From positions 1 to 42,802 of the forward strand of contig CACXWU010000008.1 of the NCBI GenBank assembly GCA_902771535.1: 42,802 nt of DNA, given 5' to 3'. Made by a program: the position numbers and the translations under genes. Under the pieces are notes generated by a model. It saw only the letters and a list, made by a program, of their open reading frames with translations. It was not told the origin of the DNA and did no database searches. Positions 8,044 through 16,070 of this stretch are shown in pieces; position 1 is the first letter of the stretch, and each line of letters opens with the position of its first letter. The DNA is from an uncultured Pseudomonadota bacterium (lineage in GTDB: Bacteria > Pseudomonadota > Alphaproteobacteria > UBA3830).

Positions 8044-8559
8044 ATGAAGAAGTTCATTATTTTAACAAGTTTATTTGCAATGAATGCGCAAGGAATGCTG
8101 GAAAGTCCGTACAGGCGTGAACACATAAGAATGTGCAGTACTCCGGGTGGATTGTGGTCTCTTGAAAAAGAGTGTTACATTCACAATAGAGCGTTTAGCA
8201 TTCCGTCCGTCTTCAAGTTATCCGTAAATCAAGAATCAAAGGACCCACATCCGAAAAAAACCGCGAAGAATTCAATTTCAAAAAAACAAAGATCCTCAAG
8301 TTCTAAGAAAAAAACTAAGGAAAAATCTTCTGAAAGATCCCAACAAAGGTCGGAAACTAAAACAGAATCTCACGAACCAATTAACTCAGTAAGGCAGAAT
8401 GTTATAGATGCACGAAATCAGCAACAAAAAACTGATCAAAACGTAAAAAGAGTATTGAAAAGAAAGCATTTCGAAAAAAAATTTACCAACTTTTTGGGAA
8501 ACAATATCGGAAAATTTATTGCTGATAAATTATTTTTAATTTTCAGAAATGAGAAATAA
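8044..8559 (+). CDS. Secreted lysine/serine-rich protein of unknown function
   Basis: I do not recognise a family. The 171 residues start with a signal peptide (MKKFIILTSLFAMNAQG), followed by a short segment with two cysteines (MCSTPGG and KECYIHN), then about 70 residues very rich in Lys, Ser, Gln and Glu (SKKQRSSSSKKKTKEKSSER and beyond), and a basic C-terminal helix (RVLKRKHFEKKF) ending with a hydrophobic stretch. The low-complexity basic middle is probably disordered. It is flanked by 161 empty bases after rnpB and by a convergent secreted gene. A secreted or surface role is inferred only from the signal peptide. Start by ATG at 8044; no strong SD. Confidence 0.6.
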   Translation: MKKFIILTSLFAMNAQGMLESPYRREHIRMCSTPGGLWSLEKECYIHNRAFSIPSVFKLSVNQESKDPHPKKTAKNSISKKQRSSSSKKKTKEKSSERSQQRSETKTESHEPINSVRQNVIDARNQQQKTDQNVKRVLKRKHFEKKFTNFLGNNIGKFIADKLFLIFRNEK

Positions 8560-8672
8560 CCTTATAAGAAGGGAATAAGTGAATAATCTTTAGAGTAAGA
8601 ACACCCTGCACAGGTGCCCTTTTTCATATCTGATCCATAGACTTTGCAAAGACACCCTGCAAATACAATCCG

Positions 8673-9701
8673 TTAAATCTCGTGATGAAGTAATATTCGA
8701 TTATAATCTTTGATAAGGGTCGCGAGATTATCCGCTGGGAAAACTACTCTTTCGGCAGCACTAATTCCCGCATCATATGCAGCTTGAGCTTTTGCGTTTT
8801 GCACTCTGATTACAGCATTGATTTCATCACGCTTGAGATTTTCCTGACCCAGCACTTGTTCGAGAGTAGGACGTAATCCATATGCAAAATAATCGCAAGA
8901 TTGATCCATCCAATTCTCCTTTGGAAGCCCCGTCTTAAATCCTGCCGATCTGGTGAATTTTCGGGTCTCACCATATACTTTTAAATACTCTCCTTCAATA
9001 ACAAGGCTCGGCATAATTGGCTGGAGTTCTTTCAGCTCAGGTTTAGGAACATTGGTATTATCCAAGTAAGTCTGGAGGGATTTCATTTTATTGCTGTCTA
9101 ATATCGGATTATTCTTACTGTCCAGCAGAGATTCAAAGACTTTTAGTTTGGTCAAAATCTCAGAGAGAACTAAGCGGCGCATTTCTAAATCCATTGCCTG
9201 CAACTGCTCAGCTGTCTCAACAATATAGGTCGGAATTGGTTCTCCATTAGTTTTGCATTTTGCGATAATATCAAGAACCTTCTTTTTAACTTCCATATAT
9301 TCTTGAAATTTCTCCTCCAGAAACGTATCCCAGCCTTTATCTATTTTTTCATTTATATTCTTAATTATTTCAGGAAGACCTGATATTGCGGCGGTTAGTC
9401 CTGATATTCCTAAAGCTATACCTTCTACCTCATCTTGAAGAGGCTTTATAAGAGGTATATTAGTTTCTACCAATGTTTTTAGTCCCGGAATTCCCTCATC
9501 CTTCAAAATGGTATTAATCTCATCCACTTTCGTTTTTAGTCCCGGAATTGTTTCTCCTGTGGAAGAATCTGTCTTATCATACAGAACATCTTCGATTTTT
9601 GTTACTGATGTTTCAACTTTTTCTAAACGAGTCTCATAAGATGATGGATTCATCGCCAAGCCCGGAACGCCGATCATAAGGACAAACAGAATTTTTTTCA
9701 C
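8673..9701 (-). CDS. Secreted coiled-coil protein of unknown function
   Basis: This 342-residue protein has a signal peptide (KKILFVLMIGVPGLA) and long helical regions. The GTG at 9701 is chosen as start because AGGAG lies 7 bases upstream; an upstream in-frame GTG at 9716 overlaps that SD. Residues about 20-120 have heptad-like spacing and a short repeated phrase, IPGLKT at residues 52 and 71, then IPLIKPL at 82. The middle is helical and charged, and the C-terminal 90 residues (from SCDYFAYG) look globular with an alanine-rich helix. No known domain is recognised. It is convergent with the gene at 8044; between them (8560-8672) a short CACC/GGTG hairpin near 8604-8618 followed by TTTTT may stop plus-strand transcription. 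Confidence 0.65.
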   Translation of the reverse strand: MKKILFVLMIGVPGLAMNPSSYETRLEKVETSVTKIEDVLYDKTDSSTGETIPGLKTKVDEINTILKDEGIPGLKTLVETNIPLIKPLQDEVEGIALGISGLTAAISGLPEIIKNINEKIDKGWDTFLEEKFQEYMEVKKKVLDIIAKCKTNGEPIPTYIVETAEQLQAMDLEMRRLVLSEILTKLKVFESLLDSKNNPILDSNKMKSLQTYLDNTNVPKPELKELQPIMPSLVIEGEYLKVYGETRKFTRSAGFKTGLPKENWMDQSCDYFAYGLRPTLEQVLGQENLKRDEINAVIRVQNAKAQAAYDAGISAAERVVFPADNLATLIKDYNRILLHHEI

Positions 9702-9905
9702 CTTTTTACTCCTCACTGTACATAGTTAATCTTGTCCTGTCGTTTATTAATAAATGGTTAACGATTTGAAAAATATTTTTAGATTGGAGGAGACAAACTA
9801 ACCTCTCAAAATCGAGTACTCTTTATCTCTGCAAATAACCTTCTCTGCTTCTTGCTCTTTAATTTGAAAACAGTTATCATTGGGCGACATTGTTGAGGTA
9901 AGACT

Positions 9906-10073
9906 GTGAAAATTATTGCTGAAAAATGCCAAAAGTGCTTGGAATGTGCGGAGGTTTGCCCTGTAAAAGCAATTTCTGAAAAGGATGGAAAAGTTGTAAT
10001 CGATAAGGAAATTTGCTTAAGTTGCGGGTGTTGCGCATCAGTCTGTCCTAATTGCGCTATTGAGTTTGAATAA
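9906..10073 (+). CDS. Small 2[4Fe-4S] ferredoxin
   Basis: The 55-residue protein carries two full iron-sulfur motifs: CQKCLECAEVCP and CLSCGCCASVCP, each C-x2-C-x2-C-x3-C-P. Such clostridial-type ferredoxins carry single electrons between redox enzymes in the cytoplasm; the partner is not identifiable here. It starts with GTG, with GAGG 7 bases upstream, and ends 9 bases before the secG start, so the two are probably co-transcribed. A reverse-strand reading frame over the same region has no signs of being a gene. Confidence 0.88.
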   Translation: MKIIAEKCQKCLECAEVCPVKAISEKDGKVVIDKEICLSCGCCASVCPNCAIEFE

Positions 10074-10082
10074 GGAGTTATC

Positions 10083-10532
10083 ATGCTATCGGTTTTATTG
10101 GGTTTACATTTTGCTCTTACGTTAGCGATTATCGGGTTGGTTTTGTTACAGAAGCACGATTCTGACGGAGCCTTGGGATCCAGCGGTGGTGGTGCTGCCA
10201 GCGGAATGTTCTCGGTTCGTGGACAAGCCAATATCTTGACGAAATCTACGGCCATCTTGATGACTATCTTCATGGTTAACTGCTTGGTTATGGCAAAGAT
10301 CACCAAAAACAAGCCCTCAAAGGTTTCCGTTATCGACAGAGTTGCCAATGAAAGCATATTGCCGGTAAAAGATGATCCAAAAGATAGTAGCGCGAATTCC
10401 GAAACAGCTCCAAACGAAAAGCCGACGTCGGATTCTTCATCCAATTCGAATCAGCCGAAAGCATCTAAGCAGCCAGCTCCTGCAAAACCTGCTCCTGTAA
10501 AGACAGATTCAAAGAATTCAACAAAAAAATAA
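10083..10532 (+). CDS. secG: Preprotein translocase subunit SecG
   Basis: SecG is the small auxiliary subunit of the SecYEG channel. The 149-residue protein has two membrane segments (about residues 3-22 and 57-76) joined by the conserved loop LLQKHDSDGALGSSGGGAASGMF, with the start of the second helix in RGQANILTKSTAILM. The C-terminal 65 residues are a Pro/Lys/Ser-rich tail, common in alphaproteobacterial SecG. AAGGAG precedes the ATG. Confidence 0.93.
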   Translation: MLSVLLGLHFALTLAIIGLVLLQKHDSDGALGSSGGGAASGMFSVRGQANILTKSTAILMTIFMVNCLVMAKITKNKPSKVSVIDRVANESILPVKDDPKDSSANSETAPNEKPTSDSSSNSNQPKASKQPAPAKPAPVKTDSKNSTKK

Positions 10533-10541
10533 GAGGGGAAG

Positions 10542-11384
10542 ATGAAGGTAGTTAAAGCAGGAAGTATTTCGATCGCGAATGATTTGCCTTTCGTTCTTAT
10601 AGCAGGTCCATGCGCCTTGGAAAGTCGCGATGTCGCGTTTCGATGTGCAGAATCACTGATAAAAACCACCAATGAACTGAAAATTCCTTTTATTTTCAAG
10701 AGTTCTTTCGACAAGGCCAATCGCACGAGTCTAAATGCTCGCCGCGGCGTGCCGATGGGAGAAGCTCTCAAAATTTTCCGAGAGTTGAAAGAAAAGTTTG
10801 GCTGTTTGATTGTTACGGATGTCCATGAGTCTCAACAGTGCGCGGAAGTTGCGGAAGTCGTTGACGTTTTGCAAATTCCTGCGTTTTTGTGTCGTCAAAC
10901 AGATTTGCTGATAGCTGCAGCAAAAACAGGAAAGATCGTGGAAATCAAAAAGGGCCAGTTCCTGGCACCGTGGGATATGGAAAATGTTTACAAAAAAGTC
11001 ACGATGTCGGGCAACGAAAACGTATTGCTGTGCGAAAGAGGTACTTGCTTCGGATATAATCGTTTGGTGTCCGATATGAGGTCGTTGCAGATAATGAAAA
11101 ACTTCGGATATCCCGTAGTGTTCGACGCGACTCATTCTGTGCAAGAGCCAGGAGGATTAGGCGGAGCTTCAGGAGGAAACAGGGATTATGTCGAATCGCT
11201 GGCGAGGTCTGCCATGTCGATCGGAGTTGCGGCCCTGTATATCGAAACTCACTTTGATCCGAAAAATGCTTTTTCGGACGGCCCGAATATGGTTCCGCTG
11301 CACGTTGTGAAAGATTTCCTGATTACCATGAAAAAATTTGATGAACTAGCGAAATCGACTCCATATCAGGATATGAGTTGCTAA
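10542..11384 (+). CDS. kdsA: 3-deoxy-8-phosphooctulonate (Kdo-8-P) synthase
   Basis: This enzyme condenses phosphoenolpyruvate with arabinose-5-phosphate, the first committed step to Kdo, the core sugar of lipopolysaccharide. The 280 residues show the family blocks [71 protein letters not shown] and VFDATHSVQ. The usual KANRTS lysine and the TB-barrel histidines are present. The gene implies that this bacterium makes Kdo-containing LPS. It starts 9 bases after secG, with GAGGGGA upstream. Confidence 0.97.
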   Translation: MKVVKAGSISIANDLPFVLIAGPCALESRDVAFRCAESLIKTTNELKIPFIFKSSFDKANRTSLNARRGVPMGEALKIFRELKEKFGCLIVTDVHESQQCAEVAEVVDVLQIPAFLCRQTDLLIAAAKTGKIVEIKKGQFLAPWDMENVYKKVTMSGNENVLLCERGTCFGYNRLVSDMRSLQIMKNFGYPVVFDATHSVQEPGGLGGASGGNRDYVESLARSAMSIGVAALYIETHFDPKNAFSDGPNMVPLHVVKDFLITMKKFDELAKSTPYQDMSC

Positions 11385-11385
11385 A

Positions 11386-11703
11386 ATGCTGTCGCTGTCC
11401 GCGAAAAATAACCTGAAGTCTATTTTTTCGAATTTGATTTGGGTTTGCATCGCAGGGTATTTCGTCTATCACATTGTTATCGGGGGCAGAGGCGTTATTT
11501 CTTGGACGATTCTCAGTCGTGAGGCGGATGATTTGGAGTCCGAGCTGACTAAAGTCAAAAAAGAAAACGATTTTTTGAACAACAAAATTAAAGGAATGAG
11601 GTCCGACAGTCTGGATTTAGATCTGCTGGAAGAACAGGCAGAAAAGGTTCTTGGTTTTTGTTATCCTGAGGACACTATTGTTCTCTTACCTCAGGATATA
11701 TAA
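11386..11703 (+). CDS. ftsB: Septum formation initiator (FtsB/DivIC-like)
   Basis: This 105-residue protein has one N-terminal membrane segment (NLIWVCIAGYFVYHIVIGG) and then a coiled coil (SREADDLESELTKVKKEN to NNKIKGM), followed by the short conserved tail DLDLLEEQAEKVLGFCYPEDTIVL. This is the layout of FtsB/DivIC, which acts with FtsL and FtsQ in septal wall synthesis. It begins one base after the kdsA stop. In many alphaproteobacteria it sits near eno and pdhA, so the position after kdsA is a local rearrangement. Confidence 0.88.
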   Translation: MLSLSAKNNLKSIFSNLIWVCIAGYFVYHIVIGGRGVISWTILSREADDLESELTKVKKENDFLNNKIKGMRSDSLDLDLLEEQAEKVLGFCYPEDTIVLLPQDI

Positions 11704-11772
11704 TTGTCGTCGAATCGGTTTAATTCCTGGACCAAATTGCTTTCGTCGTGATACAATTCTGGGACATTAAGT

Positions 11773-13545
11773 ATGAGTACCATGTTTAGAAAATTTATAA
11801 GGAAAGTACAGAAATCGTATATATTTCAAAATTACAAAAATATTTATCCCTATGTGAAACCATATTGGGGACGAGCGTTGCTGGCAGTATTGGTAACAGT
11901 TCCTATAGGATCTTTGGAAGCAGTAATTCCGTGGGCCATGAAAACCTATATAGATTCCATAACGAACGGAAATGTTTCCACGCTAACCAAAATTATGCCG
12001 TTGTTAATTATCGGATTCACCCTGTTGCAAAGTAGTTTCACTTATCTTGCAACTTATATGAATGCATGGGTCGGAGCCAAGATCAGCAACGGATTAAAGT
12101 TCGATCTTTTCAAAAAATTGATGAGGTGCGACGCGGAGTTCTTCGATCAGAGCGTTTCGGGAACAATTCAAATGAGATTTAACAACGACGTCGACGCCGC
12201 GTGCTCGGGTTTATTGAATAATTTGAAGATGTTCTCGACGAGAATATTTACTTCGCTGTCTTATATCACAGCAATGTTGGTAATTTCTTGGCAGTTGGCA
12301 ATTGTTGCAATAATTGTTTTGTTGATAGCTCTTTGTCCATTAACAACCATTCGCAAAAGAATTTCTGATTTATCCGGAAAATCGGTCATGGCAGGAGGAG
12401 CAATCACCTCACAATATATAGAATCTTTCAACGGAAACCGAATCATTTCGTCCTACAATCTTTATGATTATCAGGAGAAAAAGTTCACTTATGTGTTGTC
12501 TGAAACTTTCAAAATAATGATAAAAATGGTGCAACGTACGGGGATTCTGTCTCCCATTATGCACTTTGTGGTCGGATGCGGTATTGCCTTAATAATTTTC
12601 ACAGGAAATTACTTAATAGGAAAAGGAATGCTGACCGCCGGAGGATTCGCCGCATTCACAGCATCTGTTATAATGCTGTACCAACCGATAAAGTCGATGG
12701 GCAACGATCTCAACGCGGTGCAGTTGTCATTCCTGGCTATGGAAAGGGTTTTTTCACTCTTGCGAACTGATCCGAAAATACGAAACAAATCTCAAGCAAA
12801 AGTTCTGAAAAAAATTTCTGACGGAATCGAATATAAGGACGTGTGTTTTGAATACGTAAAAGATCGCCCCGTTTTGAAACATGTAAATCTCAAAATAAAG
12901 TTGGGCGAAACAGTGGCTTTTGTCGGAAATTCCGGAGGCGGTAAGACGACTTTAGTCAATCTGCTCTCGCGATTTTACGACGTGACCGGAGGAAGCATCG
13001 AAGTCGACGGAAAAGACATTCGCGATTTAGATTTGGATTCACTTCGGGATAAAATCTCCGTCGTTTTCCAGGATAACTTTTTGTTTAACGGAACCATTCG
13101 CGAAAATATCTTATTGGGAAAAGAGGATGCAACTGAGCAAGAATTGCAATCGGCAGTAAAATCTGCCTGTCTCGACGAATTTATAGGCGGATTGAAAAAA
13201 GGATTGGATACGAAGATCGGAGAGAGAGGCGTTCTGCTGTCAGGAGGACAAAAGCAAAGAGTCGCCATCGCTCGCGCTTTCATAAAAAATGCCCCGATTG
13301 TAGTTTTAGATGAGGCGACCTCCGCTCTGGACAACAAATCTGAAGCCATTGTGCAGAAAGCTATCGATAATCTTATGGAAGACAAGACCGTGTTGGTTAT
13401 CGCCCACCGCCTATCAACCGTCCGCAACGCAGATAAAATCGCGGTCGTAAACTACGGAGAAATTGTCGAAATCGGAACACACAAGCAACTTTCTCGAAAG
13501 AAGGACGGAATCTATTCTTCTCTCTATAACGCACAGTTAGGCTAA
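11773..13545 (+). CDS. MsbA-like lipid ABC exporter (fused membrane/ATPase)
   Basis: The 590-residue half-transporter has six membrane segments in residues about 30-320 and a C-terminal ATPase: Walker A GNSGGGKTT, Q-loop VVFQDN, signature LSGGQKQRVA, Walker B PIVVLDEATSALD and H-loop VIAHRLST. It would work as a homodimer in the inner membrane. Family members export lipid A, lipids or peptides. Closeness to kdsA makes a lipid A-type flippase (MsbA) plausible, but the substrate cannot be decided from motifs. A short gap of 69 bases separates it from the FtsB-like gene. Confidence 0.88.
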   Translation: MSTMFRKFIRKVQKSYIFQNYKNIYPYVKPYWGRALLAVLVTVPIGSLEAVIPWAMKTYIDSITNGNVSTLTKIMPLLIIGFTLLQSSFTYLATYMNAWVGAKISNGLKFDLFKKLMRCDAEFFDQSVSGTIQMRFNNDVDAACSGLLNNLKMFSTRIFTSLSYITAMLVISWQLAIVAIIVLLIALCPLTTIRKRISDLSGKSVMAGGAITSQYIESFNGNRIISSYNLYDYQEKKFTYVLSETFKIMIKMVQRTGILSPIMHFVVGCGIALIIFTGNYLIGKGMLTAGGFAAFTASVIMLYQPIKSMGNDLNAVQLSFLAMERVFSLLRTDPKIRNKSQAKVLKKISDGIEYKDVCFEYVKDRPVLKHVNLKIKLGETVAFVGNSGGGKTTLVNLLSRFYDVTGGSIEVDGKDIRDLDLDSLRDKISVVFQDNFLFNGTIRENILLGKEDATEQELQSAVKSACLDEFIGGLKKGLDTKIGERGVLLSGGQKQRVAIARAFIKNAPIVVLDEATSALDNKSEAIVQKAIDNLMEDKTVLVIAHRLSTVRNADKIAVVNYGEIVEIGTHKQLSRKKDGIYSSLYNAQLG

Positions 13546-13602
13546 ATCTTTCGGCGAAGCGCTCAAGTGCGGAGCTTATAGTAAGAAACAATTAAATGAC
13601 AT

Positions 13603-14091
13603 CTATCCTTCAGCGGAAACCGATATGGTCACGCGATCGTAATACTTCCCGGCAACAAAATTTTTCATTGACCCCGTCGATCTGAAAACAACCTTAAAAT
13701 CGTATTCGTGATCGTAAAAACTGTCTTTTTTAATAATAACAGAGTCGCTGCCATCCTCGACTACCACATTATGATCTCTTCCTGAAAACTCTCCGACATA
13801 AGAAATAAACGAAGACTTACAGCTTTCTTCTTTCGACTCCCGACTACCATTCTCATTTTTCAATTTCCAGCCATTCCTTGAAGAGAAAGTCACCTTGACA
13901 TTTTTTTCGGTATTCGAAGTAACTCGATAACATGCGGGAATCTTCTGAAAAATATCCAAAGTGCCGTTGCTGTCAATCCTTTCAATATTTACTTCCGGAT
14001 CCACGTAGGCCGTCAAATCGAGAGAAACCTCAGAGGAAGCATGGACATTACCAAATAGAAATAAAACAAAAAAATACGTCACTTTCTGCAT
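13603..14091 (-). CDS. Pilin-like secreted subunit C
   Basis: The 162-residue protein has a signal peptide (MQKVTYFFVLFLFGNVHA) and a single Ig-like beta domain of the kind seen in CS1/spore-coat-U type fimbrial subunits: start SLDLTAYVDPEVNI, two cysteines (ACYRV and ESCKS) that could form a disulfide, and the terminal strand AGKYYDRVTISVSAEG. That ending is the usual last strand of class 5 pilins. Its ATG overlaps the stop of the MORN protein upstream by 13 bases, so it is probably translationally coupled. It would be a substrate of the chaperone-usher system at 18345-21609. The fibre role is inferred. Confidence 0.65.
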   Translation of the reverse strand: MQKVTYFFVLFLFGNVHASSEVSLDLTAYVDPEVNIERIDSNGTLDIFQKIPACYRVTSNTEKNVKVTFSSRNGWKLKNENGSRESKEESCKSSFISYVGEFSGRDHNVVVEDGSDSVIIKKDSFYDHEYDFKVVFRSTGSMKNFVAGKYYDRVTISVSAEG

Positions 14092-15338
14092 ATATACTTA
14101 CCTTTCTTAAACTCACCTTCTTGCACTTCTCCCGTGATTCTAAACATTCGACCTCGCCCGGTAATGTCCCTACCTCTCAGCTCTCCCTGATAGACAAAAT
14201 CGGAGTTAAACAGAATATATTCATTTTCTCCGTCACCATTCGAAAGTTTCAAACAAATGGTTGATAAATTGAGGCGATATACCTCGTTAACTTGTGAGAT
14301 ATCATCCATAGAAATCATGGCCTCTCGACCAAAATTTTTATTTCCCATGAATTTATATTCCTCCCCATAGGATCCCTTGATCACAATTTTTTCACGGAGA
14401 TCCAAATAATTTCGGAAGAAAGTACCGATAATGGTGAACGCTCCGTATATGTGAGAAACCATCCCTTTGCCATATGATAGCTTCGTATTCTTATCTACAT
14501 CTCCTATATATCCAATTTTTCTGATATATTTTGCAGAATTATCGATATAGTCGACAATCCTCTTCGTCAAAATTTTTATTTTATCCGCATAGGTACGAGA
14601 ATCTTTGAACTCTCGAAAAAATTTCCCCCCTAAAAAGCGATTCACTTGACTCGCACCTTTCAATATACAACTAATATTTCCGTTTTCAATCTGTCGGGAT
14701 ATCTCCTCACGTTGCTTTTTTGATTCGATCACATTCTGCTTTCTCGTTGTTTCTGATCTTGTCCTGCTTCTACCTTCGTTAAACCTATGGGATTGTTTTC
14801 CATCAGAACCAGGAATTGTAAATAAAAATTCTTCCGATCTTGATCGTCTCCTGCCCTTATTAAATCCAAAATGCCGAATCATATCCGAATCGGAAATCGA
14901 AACGTCTCCATTTAACGTAATTTTTGAATACGAATCATCGACACCGTTAATCAGTCGGAATCTCTCTTCACGTTGCTTTTCTGATTCGAGCATATTCTGC
15001 TCTCTTGTTGTTTCTGATCTTGTCCTGCTTCTGCAAACATTAAACCCTCGAGATTGCGTCCTGTCAAAATCGAGAACTGAAACGAAAATTTCCTCTGATT
15101 TGGACCTTCCCCTACTGATCTTTTTATGCTGGATTTCGTCAAAATCAAGACATGGAAATTCTTCATTCAATGTCACCTCCGATCCCAAACTGGAGGAAGG
15201 ACGCCCGTCCCAGTTAACATCGATCAATGAAGCCTCTGTACATCCATCACCCGTCTCCGCCATTCCCTTTGGCATCATCCCAAAAACGGTCGACAAACAA
15301 AGAAACATTCCACATCCAACAAACATCACTTTTTTCAC
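14079..15338 (-). CDS. Secreted MORN-motif protein with an 87-residue tandem repeat
   Basis: The 419-residue protein starts with GTG (GGAGAG upstream) and a signal peptide (KKVMFVGCGMFLCLSTVFG). Residues about 63-220 contain two copies of an 87-residue unit: SRTRSETTR recurs at 104-112 and 191-199, and RSKSEE/RSRSEE at 78 and 165. The unit is Arg/Ser-rich, followed by a charged helix (KQREE). The middle is helical. The last 80 residues have MORN-like strands (YQGELRGRDITGRGRMF and TGEVQEGEFKKGKY). It is a paralogue in layout of the gene at 16071. MORN motifs often bind lipids or proteins; here the function is unknown. It lies between two pilin-like genes in the same strand row. Confidence 0.65.
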   Translation of the reverse strand: MKKVMFVGCGMFLCLSTVFGMMPKGMAETGDGCTEASLIDVNWDGRPSSSLGSEVTLNEEFPCLDFDEIQHKKISRGRSKSEEIFVSVLDFDRTQSRGFNVCRSRTRSETTREQNMLESEKQREERFRLINGVDDSYSKITLNGDVSISDSDMIRHFGFNKGRRRSRSEEFLFTIPGSDGKQSHRFNEGRSRTRSETTRKQNVIESKKQREEISRQIENGNISCILKGASQVNRFLGGKFFREFKDSRTYADKIKILTKRIVDYIDNSAKYIRKIGYIGDVDKNTKLSYGKGMVSHIYGAFTIIGTFFRNYLDLREKIVIKGSYGEEYKFMGNKNFGREAMISMDDISQVNEVYRLNLSTICLKLSNGDGENEYILFNSDFVYQGELRGRDITGRGRMFRITGEVQEGEFKKGKYICRK

Positions 15339-15385
15339 TTTAATCTCTCCAAAAAAGAAAGAAACAATCTTTATTCAACAGCTAA

Positions 15386-15955
15386 CTACGCAGCAACAAT
15401 ACTTACCTTTAAAGAGCCTTTATAAATCCCACTTTCTTCATTCGTTATCTCATTGATTGGACTAGCTATGATTTTCCATTCGCCTATTCCGTCATTTTCT
15501 TTAAACGTATAACAACATCCCTCTCTATCCCAAGCCCTTTGATTTAATTGCTTTTCCTTACTCATTCCATATAACAAAAACTCCACATACACGACCTGTC
15601 CGCTTTCGCTACTGCTTCCTACTCTAGAGAGCTTCCAATACCTTTTTTTCGAATCAAACGATAAACCATCCTTTCCCTCTAACTTCAACTTCGCTCCCCT
15701 TCCAGTCATGATCTTAACTTCAAATACAAAAGTTCGAGAAGCCTTATCAGTTTCTTTTCCATTATCTTCGAACAGTAATAACTCCCTTTTCTCTTCTCCG
15801 AACTCGACACTGATAATATTCTTCACCTCTCCTTTAATGCTGACATCGGCACTATTTGCATCTATGGTAATGCCACTGCTCACCTCTTCCGCTCCGACAC
15901 GCCATACACAGAAAATCAGAAAAATTGAACAAATTTTCAACAACTTACAAACCAC
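15386..15955 (-). CDS. Pilin-like secreted subunit B
   Basis: The 189-residue protein starts with GTG (GAGGG upstream) and has a signal peptide ending near VGAEE. The mature part is one beta-rich domain: ITIDANSADVSIKGEV at the N terminus, middle strands with FEVKIMTGRGAKLKLEG, and the terminal strand GIYKGSLKVSIVAA, which resembles the end of class 5 fimbrial subunits. It is related in layout to the genes at 13603 and 17601. It is 47 bases before the MORN gene at 14079. The family call rests on the pattern only. Confidence 0.6.
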   Translation of the reverse strand: MVCKLLKICSIFLIFCVWRVGAEEVSSGITIDANSADVSIKGEVKNIISVEFGEEKRELLLFEDNGKETDKASRTFVFEVKIMTGRGAKLKLEGKDGLSFDSKKRYWKLSRVGSSSESGQVVYVEFLLYGMSKEKQLNQRAWDREGCCYTFKENDGIGEWKIIASPINEITNEESGIYKGSLKVSIVAA

Positions 15956-16070
15956 GACACCCTCTTATCTTCCATTTACCATACTATTACCAAAACCTAT
16001 CTTTAAATCCTCACACAACACGAAGAACTAATTATTCAAACCAGAGCAAAAAACAAAAATCCAAAAGAAA

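Noticed and set aside
9806-10444. 212-residue minus-strand frame
   Set aside because: It lies opposite the ferredoxin and secG, both with clear motifs and SDs. Its protein has no recognisable pattern.
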